Below are positions 53,911 to 62,782 of a stretch of 64,000 nt of DNA, piece by piece. Position numbers and translations under genes: made by a program. The DNA is from Deltaproteobacteria bacterium (GTDB taxonomy: Bacteria > Myxococcota_A > Polyangia > Nannocystales > Nannocystaceae): the NCBI GenBank assembly GCA_016709225.1, contig JADJEE010000001.1:1798001-1862000 (forward strand). The letters are read 5' to 3'. The notes under the pieces are model-generated. The model did not search any database. It had not been told where the DNA came from and was given only the letters and a program-made list of their open reading frames with translations. The number at the start of each line of letters is the position of its first letter. Within the stretch, counting starts at the first letter, position 1.

Positions 53911-54825
53911 CTAGAGCGGGGAGCCCGAGACCGTCAGCTCGTGCCGCGCGGCTGGCACGTCGGTGCGCGCGAGGTTGATCTGGAAGCGCGCCGCATCGCC
54001 CGGCGCCAGCGACTCACCGTCGGCGAACGTGAAGTCCACGCTGACGAGGCTGTCGTCGGCGGCGTAGGACAGCGCCTCGACGCGCACGAAGCGGGCCGGC
54101 TCGTTGCCATCGTTGAAGACCTTGCCGGTGATGCGATCGCTATAGCCGTCGTGCTGTGCGGGCCCATGCTCGATCCGCAGGCCCCCGACGCGGGGCGGAA
54201 AGTATGTCGCGCGGCTGGGGCGGATCTCGAAGGTGATGGTCTCGAACGGCGGCGGGTTCATCACCAGGATCGACGCCGGCGCGCGCTCCCCGGGCGCGAT
54301 GGTGTCGCGCTCGGCGAAACCGAACGCGGTGCCGACCTCGGCGCCGCTGGCATCGTGCAGCACGGCGGTGACCTTGGGCTGGGAGATCGCGACCTCGGAG
54401 GTGTTGGTGACCCAGCCGATGGCGTAGAACGTCGGCGCGTTGCTCGGCCGACGATGCTCCATCACGAACGTCGCCGACAGCGGCACCTCGGCCGGCCCGG
54501 CCCCATCCGCCGCCGGCACCACCACCGGCGACGTCGGTGCGAGCGCAGCATCGCCGGCGCCTGGCGCCCCGACCGCGTCGCCACCACGGCGCAGCAACGC
54601 GAAGGCCACGCCCGCGGCCAGCCCCACGAGCACCACCGCCGCGATCGCGATCGCAATGACCGGCGTCGCGCGCTGCGGCACCACGCGGCCATCGACCCGC
54701 GCCGCGACCCCGCCGGTGATCCGGTAGCGCACGCCGCAGTAGGCGCAGGTGTTCACGCCCGCGGCATCCGTGCGGGAGTGATCGGCGGCGCCGCAGGTCG
54801 GACACCTCAGCGCTTCGGTCGGCAT
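53911..54825 (-). CDS. Zinc-ribbon membrane protein with FxLYD-like domain
   Basis: A 304-aa protein. It starts with a zinc ribbon ('LRCPTCGAADHSRTDAAGVN', then 'CAYCGVRYRI') and has one membrane helix ('VIAIAIAAVVLVGLAAGVAF'). The outer part consists of two beta-sandwich-like units: 'FYAIGWVTNTSEVAISQPKV' and 'ITGKVFNDGNEPARFVRVEA', the latter typical of FxLYD domains. The start at 54825 is fixed by the ribbon. The stop of the upstream gene lies 4 bases away, so the two form an operon. Its role is unknown. Confidence 0.72.
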   Translation of the reverse strand: MPTEALRCPTCGAADHSRTDAAGVNTCAYCGVRYRITGGVAARVDGRVVPQRATPVIAIAIAAVVLVGLAAGVAFALLRRGGDAVGAPGAGDAALAPTSPVVVPAADGAGPAEVPLSATFVMEHRRPSNAPTFYAIGWVTNTSEVAISQPKVTAVLHDASGAEVGTAFGFAERDTIAPGERAPASILVMNPPPFETITFEIRPSRATYFPPRVGGLRIEHGPAQHDGYSDRITGKVFNDGNEPARFVRVEALSYAADDSLVSVDFTFADGESLAPGDAARFQINLARTDVPAARHELTVSGSPL

Positions 54826-54829
54826 CGGC

Positions 54830-55687
54830 TCACCATGGGGAAGCGGCGTCGAGCGCCGCGGTGCGGGCCGGCGTGAGCATGCCGAACGACGGCCCGCCGT
54901 CGCGGAAGCGATGGGGATGCCAGAAGTCGCGCGGATCCTCGCGCAGCTCGAGCACCGCCGGCTCACCGGGTTGGTAGGTGAACGTCGTGGTGTGGCGGTC
55001 GCCCGCCGCGAACTCGAGCTCGATCGCGTCGCCGGCGATGCGGTAGGTCAGCGACTCGGTGGTCCAGTCGTCGAAGTCGCCGCGGTGGAACCACCCGGTG
55101 CCACGACCGTCGATGCCCGCGCCGCGCAGCTGGTACAGCGTGAAGCCCTCGCCGCCGGTGTCGAACCGACCGTGATCGATCCACATGCGACCGGGCACGC
55201 CCGCCGCCGCGACGCCGTGCTCGACCGGGGTCGCGCGGGCCTGGGCGTAGCGCTGGCGACCGCCGGCCCGCGGGTCGTGCTCGAGCACGAGCGTGCGCAC
55301 GTGCTCGCCCTGCTCGACCGCGATGCGAACGCGGTGGCGCGCGCCGGTCTTGCGAAAGCGCAGCTCGAGCTCGTCGCCGTGCAGCTCGTAGTCGAAGCTG
55401 TTGGTGTTGGTCGCACCCACGCGGCCGTAGCGGTAGAGCCCGTGGCCGTCGCCGTGGAAGTAGTAGAACCGCACCGGCGTGCCGGCGACGCCGGGATCGT
55501 GGGCGCTCCACAGGCCCACCAGGGGGTCCTCGGCGGCTCGCGCGGGCGCGTCGTCGAGGCGCGCCTCGATTGGCGTCGCGTCGATCGACGGCGACGCGGG
55601 GTGGTGGGCGACCACCCACGGCACCGCCGCGACCGCGGCGGCGAAGGCGACGAGTGCGAGCGGGCGGGGACCGCGGCGTCGGGTCAT
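54830..55687 (-). CDS. Hypothetical exported protein
   Basis: A 285-aa protein with a signal peptide ('PLALVAFAAAVAAVPWVVAH'). The mature part is strand-rich with blocks like 'LVGLWSAHDPGVAGTPVRFY', 'GDGHGLYRYGRVG' and 'SFDYELHGDELELRFRKTGA', a pattern seen in lipocalin-like or META-type domains. A second half repeats the rhythm ('LTYRIAGDAIELEFAAGD'). No family is assigned. It is the first gene of a two-gene unit with the zinc-ribbon protein. Confidence 0.62.
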   Translation of the reverse strand: MTRRRGPRPLALVAFAAAVAAVPWVVAHHPASPSIDATPIEARLDDAPARAAEDPLVGLWSAHDPGVAGTPVRFYYFHGDGHGLYRYGRVGATNTNSFDYELHGDELELRFRKTGARHRVRIAVEQGEHVRTLVLEHDPRAGGRQRYAQARATPVEHGVAAAGVPGRMWIDHGRFDTGGEGFTLYQLRGAGIDGRGTGWFHRGDFDDWTTESLTYRIAGDAIELEFAAGDRHTTTFTYQPGEPAVLELREDPRDFWHPHRFRDGGPSFGMLTPARTAALDAASPW

Positions 55688-55826
55688 GCCGCCATCGTAG
55701 CAGGCCCATCGGGCGAGGCGGCCTCGCGCCCGACTTGTCGAGCGGCGCGGCGATGGTCGATGATGCGCGCGCCGTGCAGCCGCGAAGCGTCCCGCCGCGG
55801 GCCTTGGGCCCGAACGAGGTCGAGCC

Positions 55827-56426
55827 ATGACGGCGACGCTCGGTGACGGCGCGCACCCGCGTGCGCCGAGCTTGGTGTTGGCCTCGGCATCGCCGCGGCG
55901 CGCCGCACTCCTGCGCGGCGCGGGCCTGTCGTTCGCGTGCGTGCCGACGGCCTGCGACGAGACCCCGCACCCCGACGAGTCGGCGGTCGCGCTCGCGTGC
56001 CGGCTGGCGGCCGCCAAGGCCCGCGCGTGCGACCGCGACGACGCCATCGTGCTCGCCGCCGACACCGTGGTGTGGCGCGCACCGACGCGCCCGCTGGGCA
56101 AGCCCGGCAGCCGCGACGAGGCCGCGCAGATGCTCGGTGAGCTGCTGGGTGGCTGGCACCACGTGACGACCGCGTGGGCGCTCGCGGGCGCGGTGCCGTG
56201 CGAGGTGCACGAGCAGACCACCCGGGTCGCGATGCGATCCCTCGCACCGGCCGAGCTCGCGGCCTACCTCGATCGCGGCGACTGGCGCGGCAAGGCCGGC
56301 GGCTATGGCATCCAGTCCGACGCCGCTGCCTTCGTCGACGCGATCGAGGGCTCGTACACCGCGGTGGTCGGTCTGCCGCTGTCGCAGGTGCTGGCGCGCC
56401 TCGTCGCGCTGGGGGTGGTCGGGTGA
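55827..56426 (+). CDS. maf: Maf-like nucleoside triphosphate pyrophosphatase
   Basis: A 199-aa Maf protein. Family signatures are 'LVLASASPRRAALLRGAGL', 'DETPHPDESAVALACRLAAA', 'IVLAADTVVWRAPTRPLGKP' (with the Asp of the catalytic 'ADT') and 'GKAGGYGIQSDAAAFVDAIE' then 'GSYTAVVGLPLSQV'. These enzymes hydrolyse dTTP/UTP or modified nucleotides to the monophosphates. The stop overlaps the GTG start of the next gene (GTGA). Confidence 0.95.
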   Translation: MTATLGDGAHPRAPSLVLASASPRRAALLRGAGLSFACVPTACDETPHPDESAVALACRLAAAKARACDRDDAIVLAADTVVWRAPTRPLGKPGSRDEAAQMLGELLGGWHHVTTAWALAGAVPCEVHEQTTRVAMRSLAPAELAAYLDRGDWRGKAGGYGIQSDAAAFVDAIEGSYTAVVGLPLSQVLARLVALGVVG

Positions 56427-57118
56427 GCGATGCGATCGACGTCGCGGCGATGGCCGCACGGCTGCAGCGTGTCCGCGATCGCATCGAGCGCGCCCGCGCC
56501 CGCGTGGGCACACCGCGGGTGACCCTCGTCGCGGTCAGCAAGCGCCATCTCGCCGCAGCCGTTGCCGCCGCGCGCACGCTGGGCGTCGTGGACCTCGGCG
56601 AGAACTACGCCCAGGAGCTCGACGGCAAGCGAGCGATGCTCGCGGACGACGGCATCCGTTGGCACATGATCGGTCCGGTCCAGCGCAACAAGGCCAAGCT
56701 GGTGGCGACCTGCGCGATGGTCCACACCGTCGATCGTCCCGAGCTGCTCGACGCGCTCGAGCACCACGCGCTCGCGGCCGAGCACACCCTCGACGTACTC
56801 GTGCAGGTCAACGTCGCCGGCGAGGCCAGCAAGTCTGGCGTCGCCCCCGACGGCGTCGCGCGGCTGCTCGATCACGCCGCGAGCTGCACCTCGCTGCGCG
56901 TGCGCGGGTTGATGACGATCCCGCCGGCCGGCGAGCCGGCGCAGGCGCGCCCGCACTTCCGCGCGCTCCGCCAGCTGCGCGATGCGCTGGCCGCGACCGC
57001 GCGGCCGCAGGTCGAGCTCACCGAGCTGTCGATGGGCATGAGCGATGACCTCGAGGTCGCGATCGAAGAGGGCGCGACCCTGGTGCGGGTCGGCACCGCG
57101 ATCTTCGGTCCGCGCTGA
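56423..57118 (+). CDS. YggS/PROSC family PLP-binding protein
   Basis: A 231-aa protein of the PLP homeostasis family. The PLP Lys is in 'VTLVAVSKRH', and other family blocks are 'DLGENYAQELDGKRAML', 'WHMIGPVQRNKAK', 'LVQVNVAGEASKSGV', 'RGLMTIPPAGE' and 'ELSMGMSDDLEVAIEEGATL'. Members have no known catalytic reaction but control free PLP levels. The GTG at 56423 is the start and overlaps the maf stop. The family name in E. coli is YggS (PLPHP). Confidence 0.94.
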   Translation: MSDAIDVAAMAARLQRVRDRIERARARVGTPRVTLVAVSKRHLAAAVAAARTLGVVDLGENYAQELDGKRAMLADDGIRWHMIGPVQRNKAKLVATCAMVHTVDRPELLDALEHHALAAEHTLDVLVQVNVAGEASKSGVAPDGVARLLDHAASCTSLRVRGLMTIPPAGEPAQARPHFRALRQLRDALAATARPQVELTELSMGMSDDLEVAIEEGATLVRVGTAIFGPR

Positions 57119-57197
57119 GCACCACGGGCGCTCGGGCCGGCCGGCGTTCTTGGGTTGTCGCCGAGGCGGGTTCGGTGATACCTCCGATGCATCCTCG

Positions 57198-58466
57198 ATG
57201 CTGGGCTCCGACCCCGTCCTGCGGCCTGCGCCCGGCGTCTCGACGTCGCTGTCGATCGTGGTCGACGACGCCACGGTGCCGGCCGCGGTCGACGACACCG
57301 CGAGCGCGGCCCTGCTGCGCGCCGGCGTGCTCGCGACCGGCCGTAGCCTCAAGTATCGCCGGCCCCGCGGGGCGTTCTGCCTGCAGGGCGACTGCGGCAC
57401 CTGCTTGATGCGCGTCGATGGTCAGCCCAACGTGCGCACCTGCACCGCGGTGGTGCACATGGGCATGCGACTGGCCTCGCAGAACCGCGTGCTCGAGCGC
57501 GGCCCCGACCCGACCGCGCTGGTCGACACCGTGTTCGCGCGCGGCATGGATCACCACCACCTGATGGTGAAGCCGCGCTTCATGAACACCATCATGCAGG
57601 AGGTCGCGCGCAACCTCGCCGGGCTCGGCACCCTGCCCGACCCCGGCGGCACGGCAGTCACGGCCCAGCGCGAGCACCACGTCGATGCGCTCGTCGTCGG
57701 GGCCGGGCCCGCCGGCGCGGCCGCGGCGGGGCGACTGCGGCTGGCCGGCTGGTCGGTGGCCTGCGTCGATCGTCTGGATGCCGCCGGCGTGCGGGCACGC
57801 GGGGGCGATCCGCTCGCCGCCACTGGGCTCGACACCGCGGTGTTCGGCATCTACCCCCGCGAGCACGGCGAGCGCGGGTGCGTCGCGGCGGTACAGCGGC
57901 GCGCCGACGGCAGCACCGTGCACACGTTCGTGCCGCGCCACGTCGTGCTCGCCACCGGCGCGCGCGACGTCATGATCCCGCTGCGCAACAACGACCTGCC
58001 CGGCGTGCTGGCGGCGCGCGGCTTGTTGGCGCTGCTGCGGCGCACCGGCGACCGCCTCGCGGTGCCCGCAGTGGTCGTCGGCGACGATGCCGAGGCCGAT
58101 GCACTGGCTGCTGCGCTGCAGTGCGATCGCATGGCCCCGAGCCAGGTGGACGCGATCCTCGGCGGCGCGCGGGTCGAGGGCCTGGCGTGCAGCGACGGTC
58201 GCCGCGACGTCGGCGTGGTCGCGCTCGCGGCCCCGGTGGCACCGGTGTCGGAGCTCGCGCGGCAGGCCGGCGCGAAGGTGGCCTGGAACGGCCGCGGCTT
58301 CGCCATCGTGCGTGGGGACGACGGCCGCTGCGGCGATGGCCCGTGGTCGACGTGGGCCTGTGGCGAGGCCTGCGGGGTCGCGGCCGCGGACGCACGCGCC
58401 GACGGCGAGCGGATCGCCGAGGCCATGATCGCCGCGCATGGTCGCGGCCATCGAGGTTCGCCATGA
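57198..58466 (+). CDS. FAD oxidoreductase with fused 2Fe-2S domain (HcnA/B-like subunit)
   Basis: A 422-aa subunit. An N-terminal ferredoxin-like domain of the HcnA/sarcosine-oxidase-alpha kind (about 15-110) holds the cluster cysteines in 'GAFCLQGDCGTCLMRVDGQP' and 'VRTC'. A FAD/NAD(P) Rossmann domain follows with 'VDALVVGAGPAGAAAAGRLR', 'VLATGARDVMIPLRNNDLPG' and the pyrimidine-type 'DLPGV' loop. It should accept electrons from the oxidase subunit encoded two genes on. The BFD-like cluster domain that is fused in HcnB is separate here, as the next gene. All three genes overlap by 4 bases, as one operon. The substrate is unknown (amine, amino acid or glycine). Confidence 0.88.
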   Translation: MLGSDPVLRPAPGVSTSLSIVVDDATVPAAVDDTASAALLRAGVLATGRSLKYRRPRGAFCLQGDCGTCLMRVDGQPNVRTCTAVVHMGMRLASQNRVLERGPDPTALVDTVFARGMDHHHLMVKPRFMNTIMQEVARNLAGLGTLPDPGGTAVTAQREHHVDALVVGAGPAGAAAAGRLRLAGWSVACVDRLDAAGVRARGGDPLAATGLDTAVFGIYPREHGERGCVAAVQRRADGSTVHTFVPRHVVLATGARDVMIPLRNNDLPGVLAARGLLALLRRTGDRLAVPAVVVGDDAEADALAAALQCDRMAPSQVDAILGGARVEGLACSDGRRDVGVVALAAPVAPVSELARQAGAKVAWNGRGFAIVRGDDGRCGDGPWSTWACGEACGVAAADARADGERIAEAMIAAHGRGHRGSP

Positions 58467-58765
58467 CCCAGCGGGTGTTCGTGTGCCGCTGCGAGGATGT
58501 CACGGTCGCCGAGATCGAGCATGCGATCGCGCTCGGTCTCGCCAGCGTCGAAGAGCTCAAGCGCTACACCGGCCTCGGCACCGGTCCCTGTCAGGGCAAG
58601 GAGTGCATGGTCACGTTGGTGCAGCTGCTGTTGGCGCGCGGGGTCGTGACACCGGCGCAGGTGCAGCCGTTCACCGCGCGGCCGCCGGCCGAGCCGGTCA
58701 CGCTCGCAGAGCTCGCCAGCGCCGCGGCCCCCCGAGCGAGCGACGCCGAGGGCGAGCCACGATGA
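58463..58765 (+). CDS. BFD-like (2Fe-2S)-binding protein
   Basis: A 100-aa protein with a bacterioferritin-associated ferredoxin-like [2Fe-2S] domain. The four ligands are in 'VFVCRCEDVT' and 'GLGTGPCQGKECM'. Between them 'EELKRYTGLG' is typical of the domain in HcnB, sarcosine oxidase and opine or hydroxyproline dehydrogenases. A short Ala/Pro tail follows. It overlaps both neighbours by 4 bases. It very likely passes electrons between the two flavin subunits of this complex. Confidence 0.92.
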   Translation: MTQRVFVCRCEDVTVAEIEHAIALGLASVEELKRYTGLGTGPCQGKECMVTLVQLLLARGVVTPAQVQPFTARPPAEPVTLAELASAAAPRASDAEGEPR

Positions 58766-59964
58766 GCGCCGCGCTCACGCTCGGCAGCGCCGACGCGAAG
58801 CTGCCCGGGGTCTGCGACGTCGCGATCGTTGGCGGCGGCGTGATGGGTCTCGCGACCGCGTACCACATCGCGAGCACCTCCAAGCTGCGCGTGGTGGTGC
58901 TCGAGCGCAGCTACCTCGTCAGCGGTGCGTCGGGTCGCAACGGCGGCGGCGTGCGCATGCAGTGGGGCGACGAAGGCAACGTGCGGATCATGATGGAGAG
59001 CATCGAGATCTGCCGCGGGCTCGCACAGGAGCTCGGCATCAACCTGTGGTTTCGCCAGGGCGGCTATCTGTTCCTGGCGCGCAGCGAAGCCGGCGAACAG
59101 CGGCTGCGTCGCAACGCGGCGCTCCACCACAGCCTCGGTGCACCCACGCGGCTGCTCGGCCCCGAGGAGGCGCGCGACGTGGTGCCCGAGCTCGACGTCC
59201 GCGAGGTGCGGCTGGCCGCGTTCAACCCCGACGATGGCGTGGTGTTTCCGTGGCCGTTCGTGTGGGGCTACGCGCGACAGGCGATCCGCCGTGGCGTGGT
59301 CGTGCGCACGCACACCGCCGCGCTCGCGGCCGAGGCCGACGGCGCCGGCCTGGTGCTGCGACTGTCGAGCGGCGAGCGCCTGCGGGCGGGCCTGGTCATC
59401 AACGCCACCGGCGCGTGGTGCCACGGCCTCAACCACTCGCTCGGCGTGCGACTGCCCAACCGTCCCCACCGTCACGAGATCCTCTCGACCGAGCCGCTCA
59501 AGCCCTTCCTCGATCCGCTGGTGGTCGATCTCGGCAGCGGGTTGTACTTCTCGCAGAGCACGCGCGGCGAAATCGTCGCGGGCATCACCATGCCCGAGCG
59601 CGACCACGGCGGCGACGAGGTCGCGGTCGATCAATCGTCGTCGCTGGCGTTCCTGGCCGAGCTCGGCCGCACGTTGGCGGGGTTGATGCCCCGGCTGGGT
59701 GCACTCAAGGTGCTGCGTCAGTGGGCCGGCGCCTACGACGTCTCGCCCGACGGCGACGCCATCGTCGGCCCCTCGCCGGGGGTGCCCGCGCTGCTGCAGG
59801 TGTGCGGCTTCACCGGCCACGGCTTCATGATGGCGCCGGCGGTCGGGCGCATGCTCGCGCGCTTCGTGGTGCGGGGCGAGCGACATCCAATGCTCGCGCG
59901 ATGGGATCCGAGCCGCTTCGAGCGCGGCGACGCCTCCCGGCGCGAAGACATGATCATCGGCTGA
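58762..59964 (+). CDS. FAD-dependent oxidoreductase, DAO family (HcnC/sarcosine oxidase beta-like)
   Basis: A 400-aa flavoenzyme. The dinucleotide motif is 'VCDVAIVGGGVMGLATAYHI', followed by 'ERSYLVSGASGRNGGGVRMQ' (DAO-family loop), 'GLVINATGAWCHGLNHSLGV' and the C-terminal 'YDVSPDGDAIVGPSPGVPAL' and 'GFTGHGFMMAPAVGRMLARF'. It is the catalytic subunit that oxidises an amine or amino acid. Homologs include sarcosine oxidase beta, hydroxyproline dehydrogenase and the HCN synthase subunit HcnC. Substrate cannot be decided from sequence alone. Confidence 0.92.
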   Translation: MSAALTLGSADAKLPGVCDVAIVGGGVMGLATAYHIASTSKLRVVVLERSYLVSGASGRNGGGVRMQWGDEGNVRIMMESIEICRGLAQELGINLWFRQGGYLFLARSEAGEQRLRRNAALHHSLGAPTRLLGPEEARDVVPELDVREVRLAAFNPDDGVVFPWPFVWGYARQAIRRGVVVRTHTAALAAEADGAGLVLRLSSGERLRAGLVINATGAWCHGLNHSLGVRLPNRPHRHEILSTEPLKPFLDPLVVDLGSGLYFSQSTRGEIVAGITMPERDHGGDEVAVDQSSSLAFLAELGRTLAGLMPRLGALKVLRQWAGAYDVSPDGDAIVGPSPGVPALLQVCGFTGHGFMMAPAVGRMLARFVVRGERHPMLARWDPSRFERGDASRREDMIIG

Positions 59965-59978
59965 CCGTTCGCACGCGG

Positions 59979-61055
59979 CTACGGACAGACGTACTCGTGG
60001 GTGATCGCGGTGTTGAAGGCGGCCGCGCGACGCAGCAGCCGGCACGCGGGGCCGCACAGACCCACCAGCGACACACCCGCGCTGAGCGCGTCTTCCAGCA
60101 CATAGAACTCGTTGGCGTCGGGATCGTTGGCGTCGCAGTCGGCGAGGCCCTCGACCTGGGCGAGGCCCAACGCGCACGAGCTCTCGTCCAGCGAGCAGGG
60201 ATCGATGCTCAGGCGGAGGTCGGCGAGGGTGTGCGGCGCCGGCAGCTCGTCCGCAGCCAACCACTCACACTCGAGGGGTGCCGCGATCGCGAACGTCAGC
60301 GCAACGCCCATGGCGTCCGGACTCGAGAGGTCGCTGATGATGCCGCCGGCCTCGCGCACGAGCGGTGCGAACGGACCGCCGGTCGTCTCACCACAGCCCG
60401 GGCAGGCGAGATCGACGTCCCAGCCCCCGTCCACGAGCCCGAGCAGGAAGTTCGTCAGGCCCACCGGGGGATCTTCACCGGGGCTCAGCAACAGCACCCG
60501 CTTGCGCGGCGAGTCGGCCTCGGGCCACAGCACGCACGAGTACTGCGGCGCGTCCTGTATGGCGGTCAACGCCGGGGCGCCGACATCGAGCATGCGGTGG
60601 ACCACGTGCGTGCACGTGCCGCTCTCGCAACCATCGCAGGCGTCGGCGAACGTCGCCAGGCCGACGCCGAGATCGAGGAACACGACCCGCGTGCCCTCGG
60701 CGTCGACGAGCGCTTGCAGCTCGAGCGGCGCAATGGCCTGGTTGAAGGCGGTTGGATCGACGTCGGCGAGCGCGAGCACGATCAGCTGCGTCGGCACCGG
60801 ATCGGCGGCGACGTCCAGGCTCGCGTCCTCGCACACCGCGGCGGTCGTGCTGCTGTCGGCCACCTCGCCGCTGCTGCCAGACCCTGTCGCAGCTTCGGTG
60901 GTCGACGAGGTCGAGCCCTCGCTACCGCTGCCCTCGCCACCCGTGCTCGCGCCACCGCTGCCGTCCGAGGACGACACCGTCGTCACCCCCTGCGCCTCGT
61001 CGAAGCAGCCCCCGATGCCCACGAACATGGTGATCGCCAGACGACGCAAGTACAC
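59979..61055 (-). CDS. Hypothetical lipoprotein with paired cysteines
   Basis: A 358-aa predicted lipoprotein. The GTG at 61055 gives a signal peptide ending 'ITMFVGIGGC'. A Ser/Gly/Thr linker covers about 25-80. The domain that follows, 'PTQLIVLALADVDPTAFNQA', 'TRVVFLDLGVGLATFADACD' and 'RKRVLLLSPGEDPP', looks like a Rossmann-type or VWA-like fold, though no MIDAS motif (DxSxS) is visible. At least ten Cys residues suggest disulfides and an outer location. The function is unknown. It is convergent with the oxidase gene, 14 bases away. Confidence 0.68.
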   Translation of the reverse strand: MYLRRLAITMFVGIGGCFDEAQGVTTVSSSDGSGGASTGGEGSGSEGSTSSTTEAATGSGSSGEVADSSTTAAVCEDASLDVAADPVPTQLIVLALADVDPTAFNQAIAPLELQALVDAEGTRVVFLDLGVGLATFADACDGCESGTCTHVVHRMLDVGAPALTAIQDAPQYSCVLWPEADSPRKRVLLLSPGEDPPVGLTNFLLGLVDGGWDVDLACPGCGETTGGPFAPLVREAGGIISDLSSPDAMGVALTFAIAAPLECEWLAADELPAPHTLADLRLSIDPCSLDESSCALGLAQVEGLADCDANDPDANEFYVLEDALSAGVSLVGLCGPACRLLRRAAAFNTAITHEYVCP

Positions 61056-61188
61056 GATGGGGGAGCGTAGCACGCCCCGCCCGCGCGCCGCCTTCGCCCC
61101 GGCGCCACGCCCTCGGCCCGCGACCGCACTGGGAGCGCGGGCCCACGCCTTCGACGCGCACGCCCAGGCTCGGGTGCGATGATGCGGC

Positions 61189-62697
61189 GTGCTTGCCGTG
61201 CTCTCCCGCGAGCGTATCGTTGCCGCGCCCGGCTTCAACCGCTGGCTGATCCCGCCGTGCGCGTTGGCGATCCACTTGTGCATCGGCCAGGCCTACGCCT
61301 TCTCCGTCTTCAAGCTGCCGCTGACCCGCGTGGTCGGCGTGACCGCCCCGGGCGCCGCCGACTGGACCCAGCCGCAGCTCGCCTGGGTGTTCACGATCGC
61401 GATCGTCGCCCTGGGTCTCTCGGCGGCGGTGTTCGGCAAGTGGGTCGAGCGCGCCGGCCCGCGTCGCAGCGGCGTGACGGCGGCGGCCCTGTGGAGCGCC
61501 GGCTTCCTGATCTCGGCGCTCGGCGTGCACCTGCACGCGATCGCCCTGCTCTACCTGGGCTACGGCGTCATCGGGGGCTGCGGCCTCGGCATCGGCTACA
61601 TCACGCCGGTCTCGACGCTCATCAAGTGGTTCCCCGACCGCCGCGGGCTCGCCACCGGCATGGCGATCATGGGCTTCGGTGGCGGCGCCTTCGTGGCCGG
61701 ACCGCTCTCGCAGCGCTTGATGGAGCGGTTCGCCGGCCCCGACGACGTCGGGGTCGCGCCCACGCTGCTGGTCTTGGGCGGCGTCTACTTCGTCGTGATG
61801 ATGGTGGGTGCGCTGGGTTTTCGTCTGCCACCGGGCGGCCACGCGACGGGCGCGACCACCGGCGCGACGCCGGCCGGCGGCGGCCACCATGTGTCGCCGT
61901 CGCGGGCGATCCGCACGCCGCAGTTCTACCTGCTGTGGGGCGTGCTGTGTCTGAACGTCACCGCCGGCATCGGCGTCATCGAACAGGCGTCGCCGATGAT
62001 CCAGGAGCTCTTCGGCGGTCGCATCGATCCGCCGGCGGCGGCGGGCTTCGTGGGGCTGCTCAGCCTCTTCAACATCGGCGGCCGCTTCGTGTGGTCGTCG
62101 CTGTCGGACCGCATCGGCCGCAAGCGCACCTACGCGTGCTTCTTCACGCTGGGGCCGGCGCTGTACCTCGCGCTGCCGTGGACGGGTGAGCACGGCAGCG
62201 TGATCGGATTCGTCGTCGCCGCGGCGGCGATCCTCACCATGTACGGCGGCGGCTTCGCGACGATCCCGGCCTACCTCGCCGATCTGTTCGGCACCCAATT
62301 CGTGGGCGCGATCCATGGCCGGCTGCTGACCGCGTGGTCGGCCGCGGGCGTGGCGGGACCATGGCTGGTGAACCACCTTCGGCAATCGCAGATCGATGCG
62401 GGCGTGGCCCCGACCCGCGCGTACACCGTGGTGCTGCAGCTGATGGCGGCGCTGTTGGTGCTGGGGTTCGTGCTCAACGCGCTGGTGCGCGACGTTGCGT
62501 CGCGACACCACATGAGCGCCGGCGAGCTCGAGCACGAACGACGCACCCGCGGTGCCGATCTCCCACGACCGGCGTCGACCCGCGAGCGCCCCGAGGCGGC
62601 GTCGTGGCGGGTGATCGCGGCGTGGCTCGCCGCCGGGGCCCCGCTGACATGGGGCATCGTCCAGACCGCCCGCGGGGTCGCGGCGATGTTCCGCTGA
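61189..62697 (+). CDS. OFA-family MFS transporter (oxalate/formate antiporter-like)
   Basis: A 502-aa membrane protein with about 12 helices. The start is a GTG followed shortly by 'WLIPPCALAIHLCIGQAYAF', which is typical of the oxalate/formate antiporter group ('xxxGxxYAxSVF'). Further group marks are 'GGCGLGIGYITPVSTLIKWF', 'PDRRGLATGMAIMGFGGGA', 'LFNIGGRFVWSSLSDRIGRK' and 'FATIPAYLADLFGTQFVGAI'. Such carriers exchange small carboxylates. The neighbouring oxidoreductase operon might use or make the cargo, which is a guess. A hydrophilic tail extends past the last helix and ends in one more hydrophobic stretch. Confidence 0.9.
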   Translation: MLAVLSRERIVAAPGFNRWLIPPCALAIHLCIGQAYAFSVFKLPLTRVVGVTAPGAADWTQPQLAWVFTIAIVALGLSAAVFGKWVERAGPRRSGVTAAALWSAGFLISALGVHLHAIALLYLGYGVIGGCGLGIGYITPVSTLIKWFPDRRGLATGMAIMGFGGGAFVAGPLSQRLMERFAGPDDVGVAPTLLVLGGVYFVVMMVGALGFRLPPGGHATGATTGATPAGGGHHVSPSRAIRTPQFYLLWGVLCLNVTAGIGVIEQASPMIQELFGGRIDPPAAAGFVGLLSLFNIGGRFVWSSLSDRIGRKRTYACFFTLGPALYLALPWTGEHGSVIGFVVAAAAILTMYGGGFATIPAYLADLFGTQFVGAIHGRLLTAWSAAGVAGPWLVNHLRQSQIDAGVAPTRAYTVVLQLMAALLVLGFVLNALVRDVASRHHMSAGELEHERRTRGADLPRPASTRERPEAASWRVIAAWLAAGAPLTWGIVQTARGVAAMFR

Positions 62698-62782
62698 GCC
62701 ACCGCGCCCGCGATCGCAGCCGGGCCCATCGTGCCCACGCGCGCCCGCGAGGGGACGCTGCGGCTTCTGGTATCTTGATGGG

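Noticed and set aside
57198..59964. Firm naming of the operon as hcnABC
   Set aside because: Domain order differs from HcnABC and related complexes oxidise other amino acids. Substrate cannot be told from motifs.
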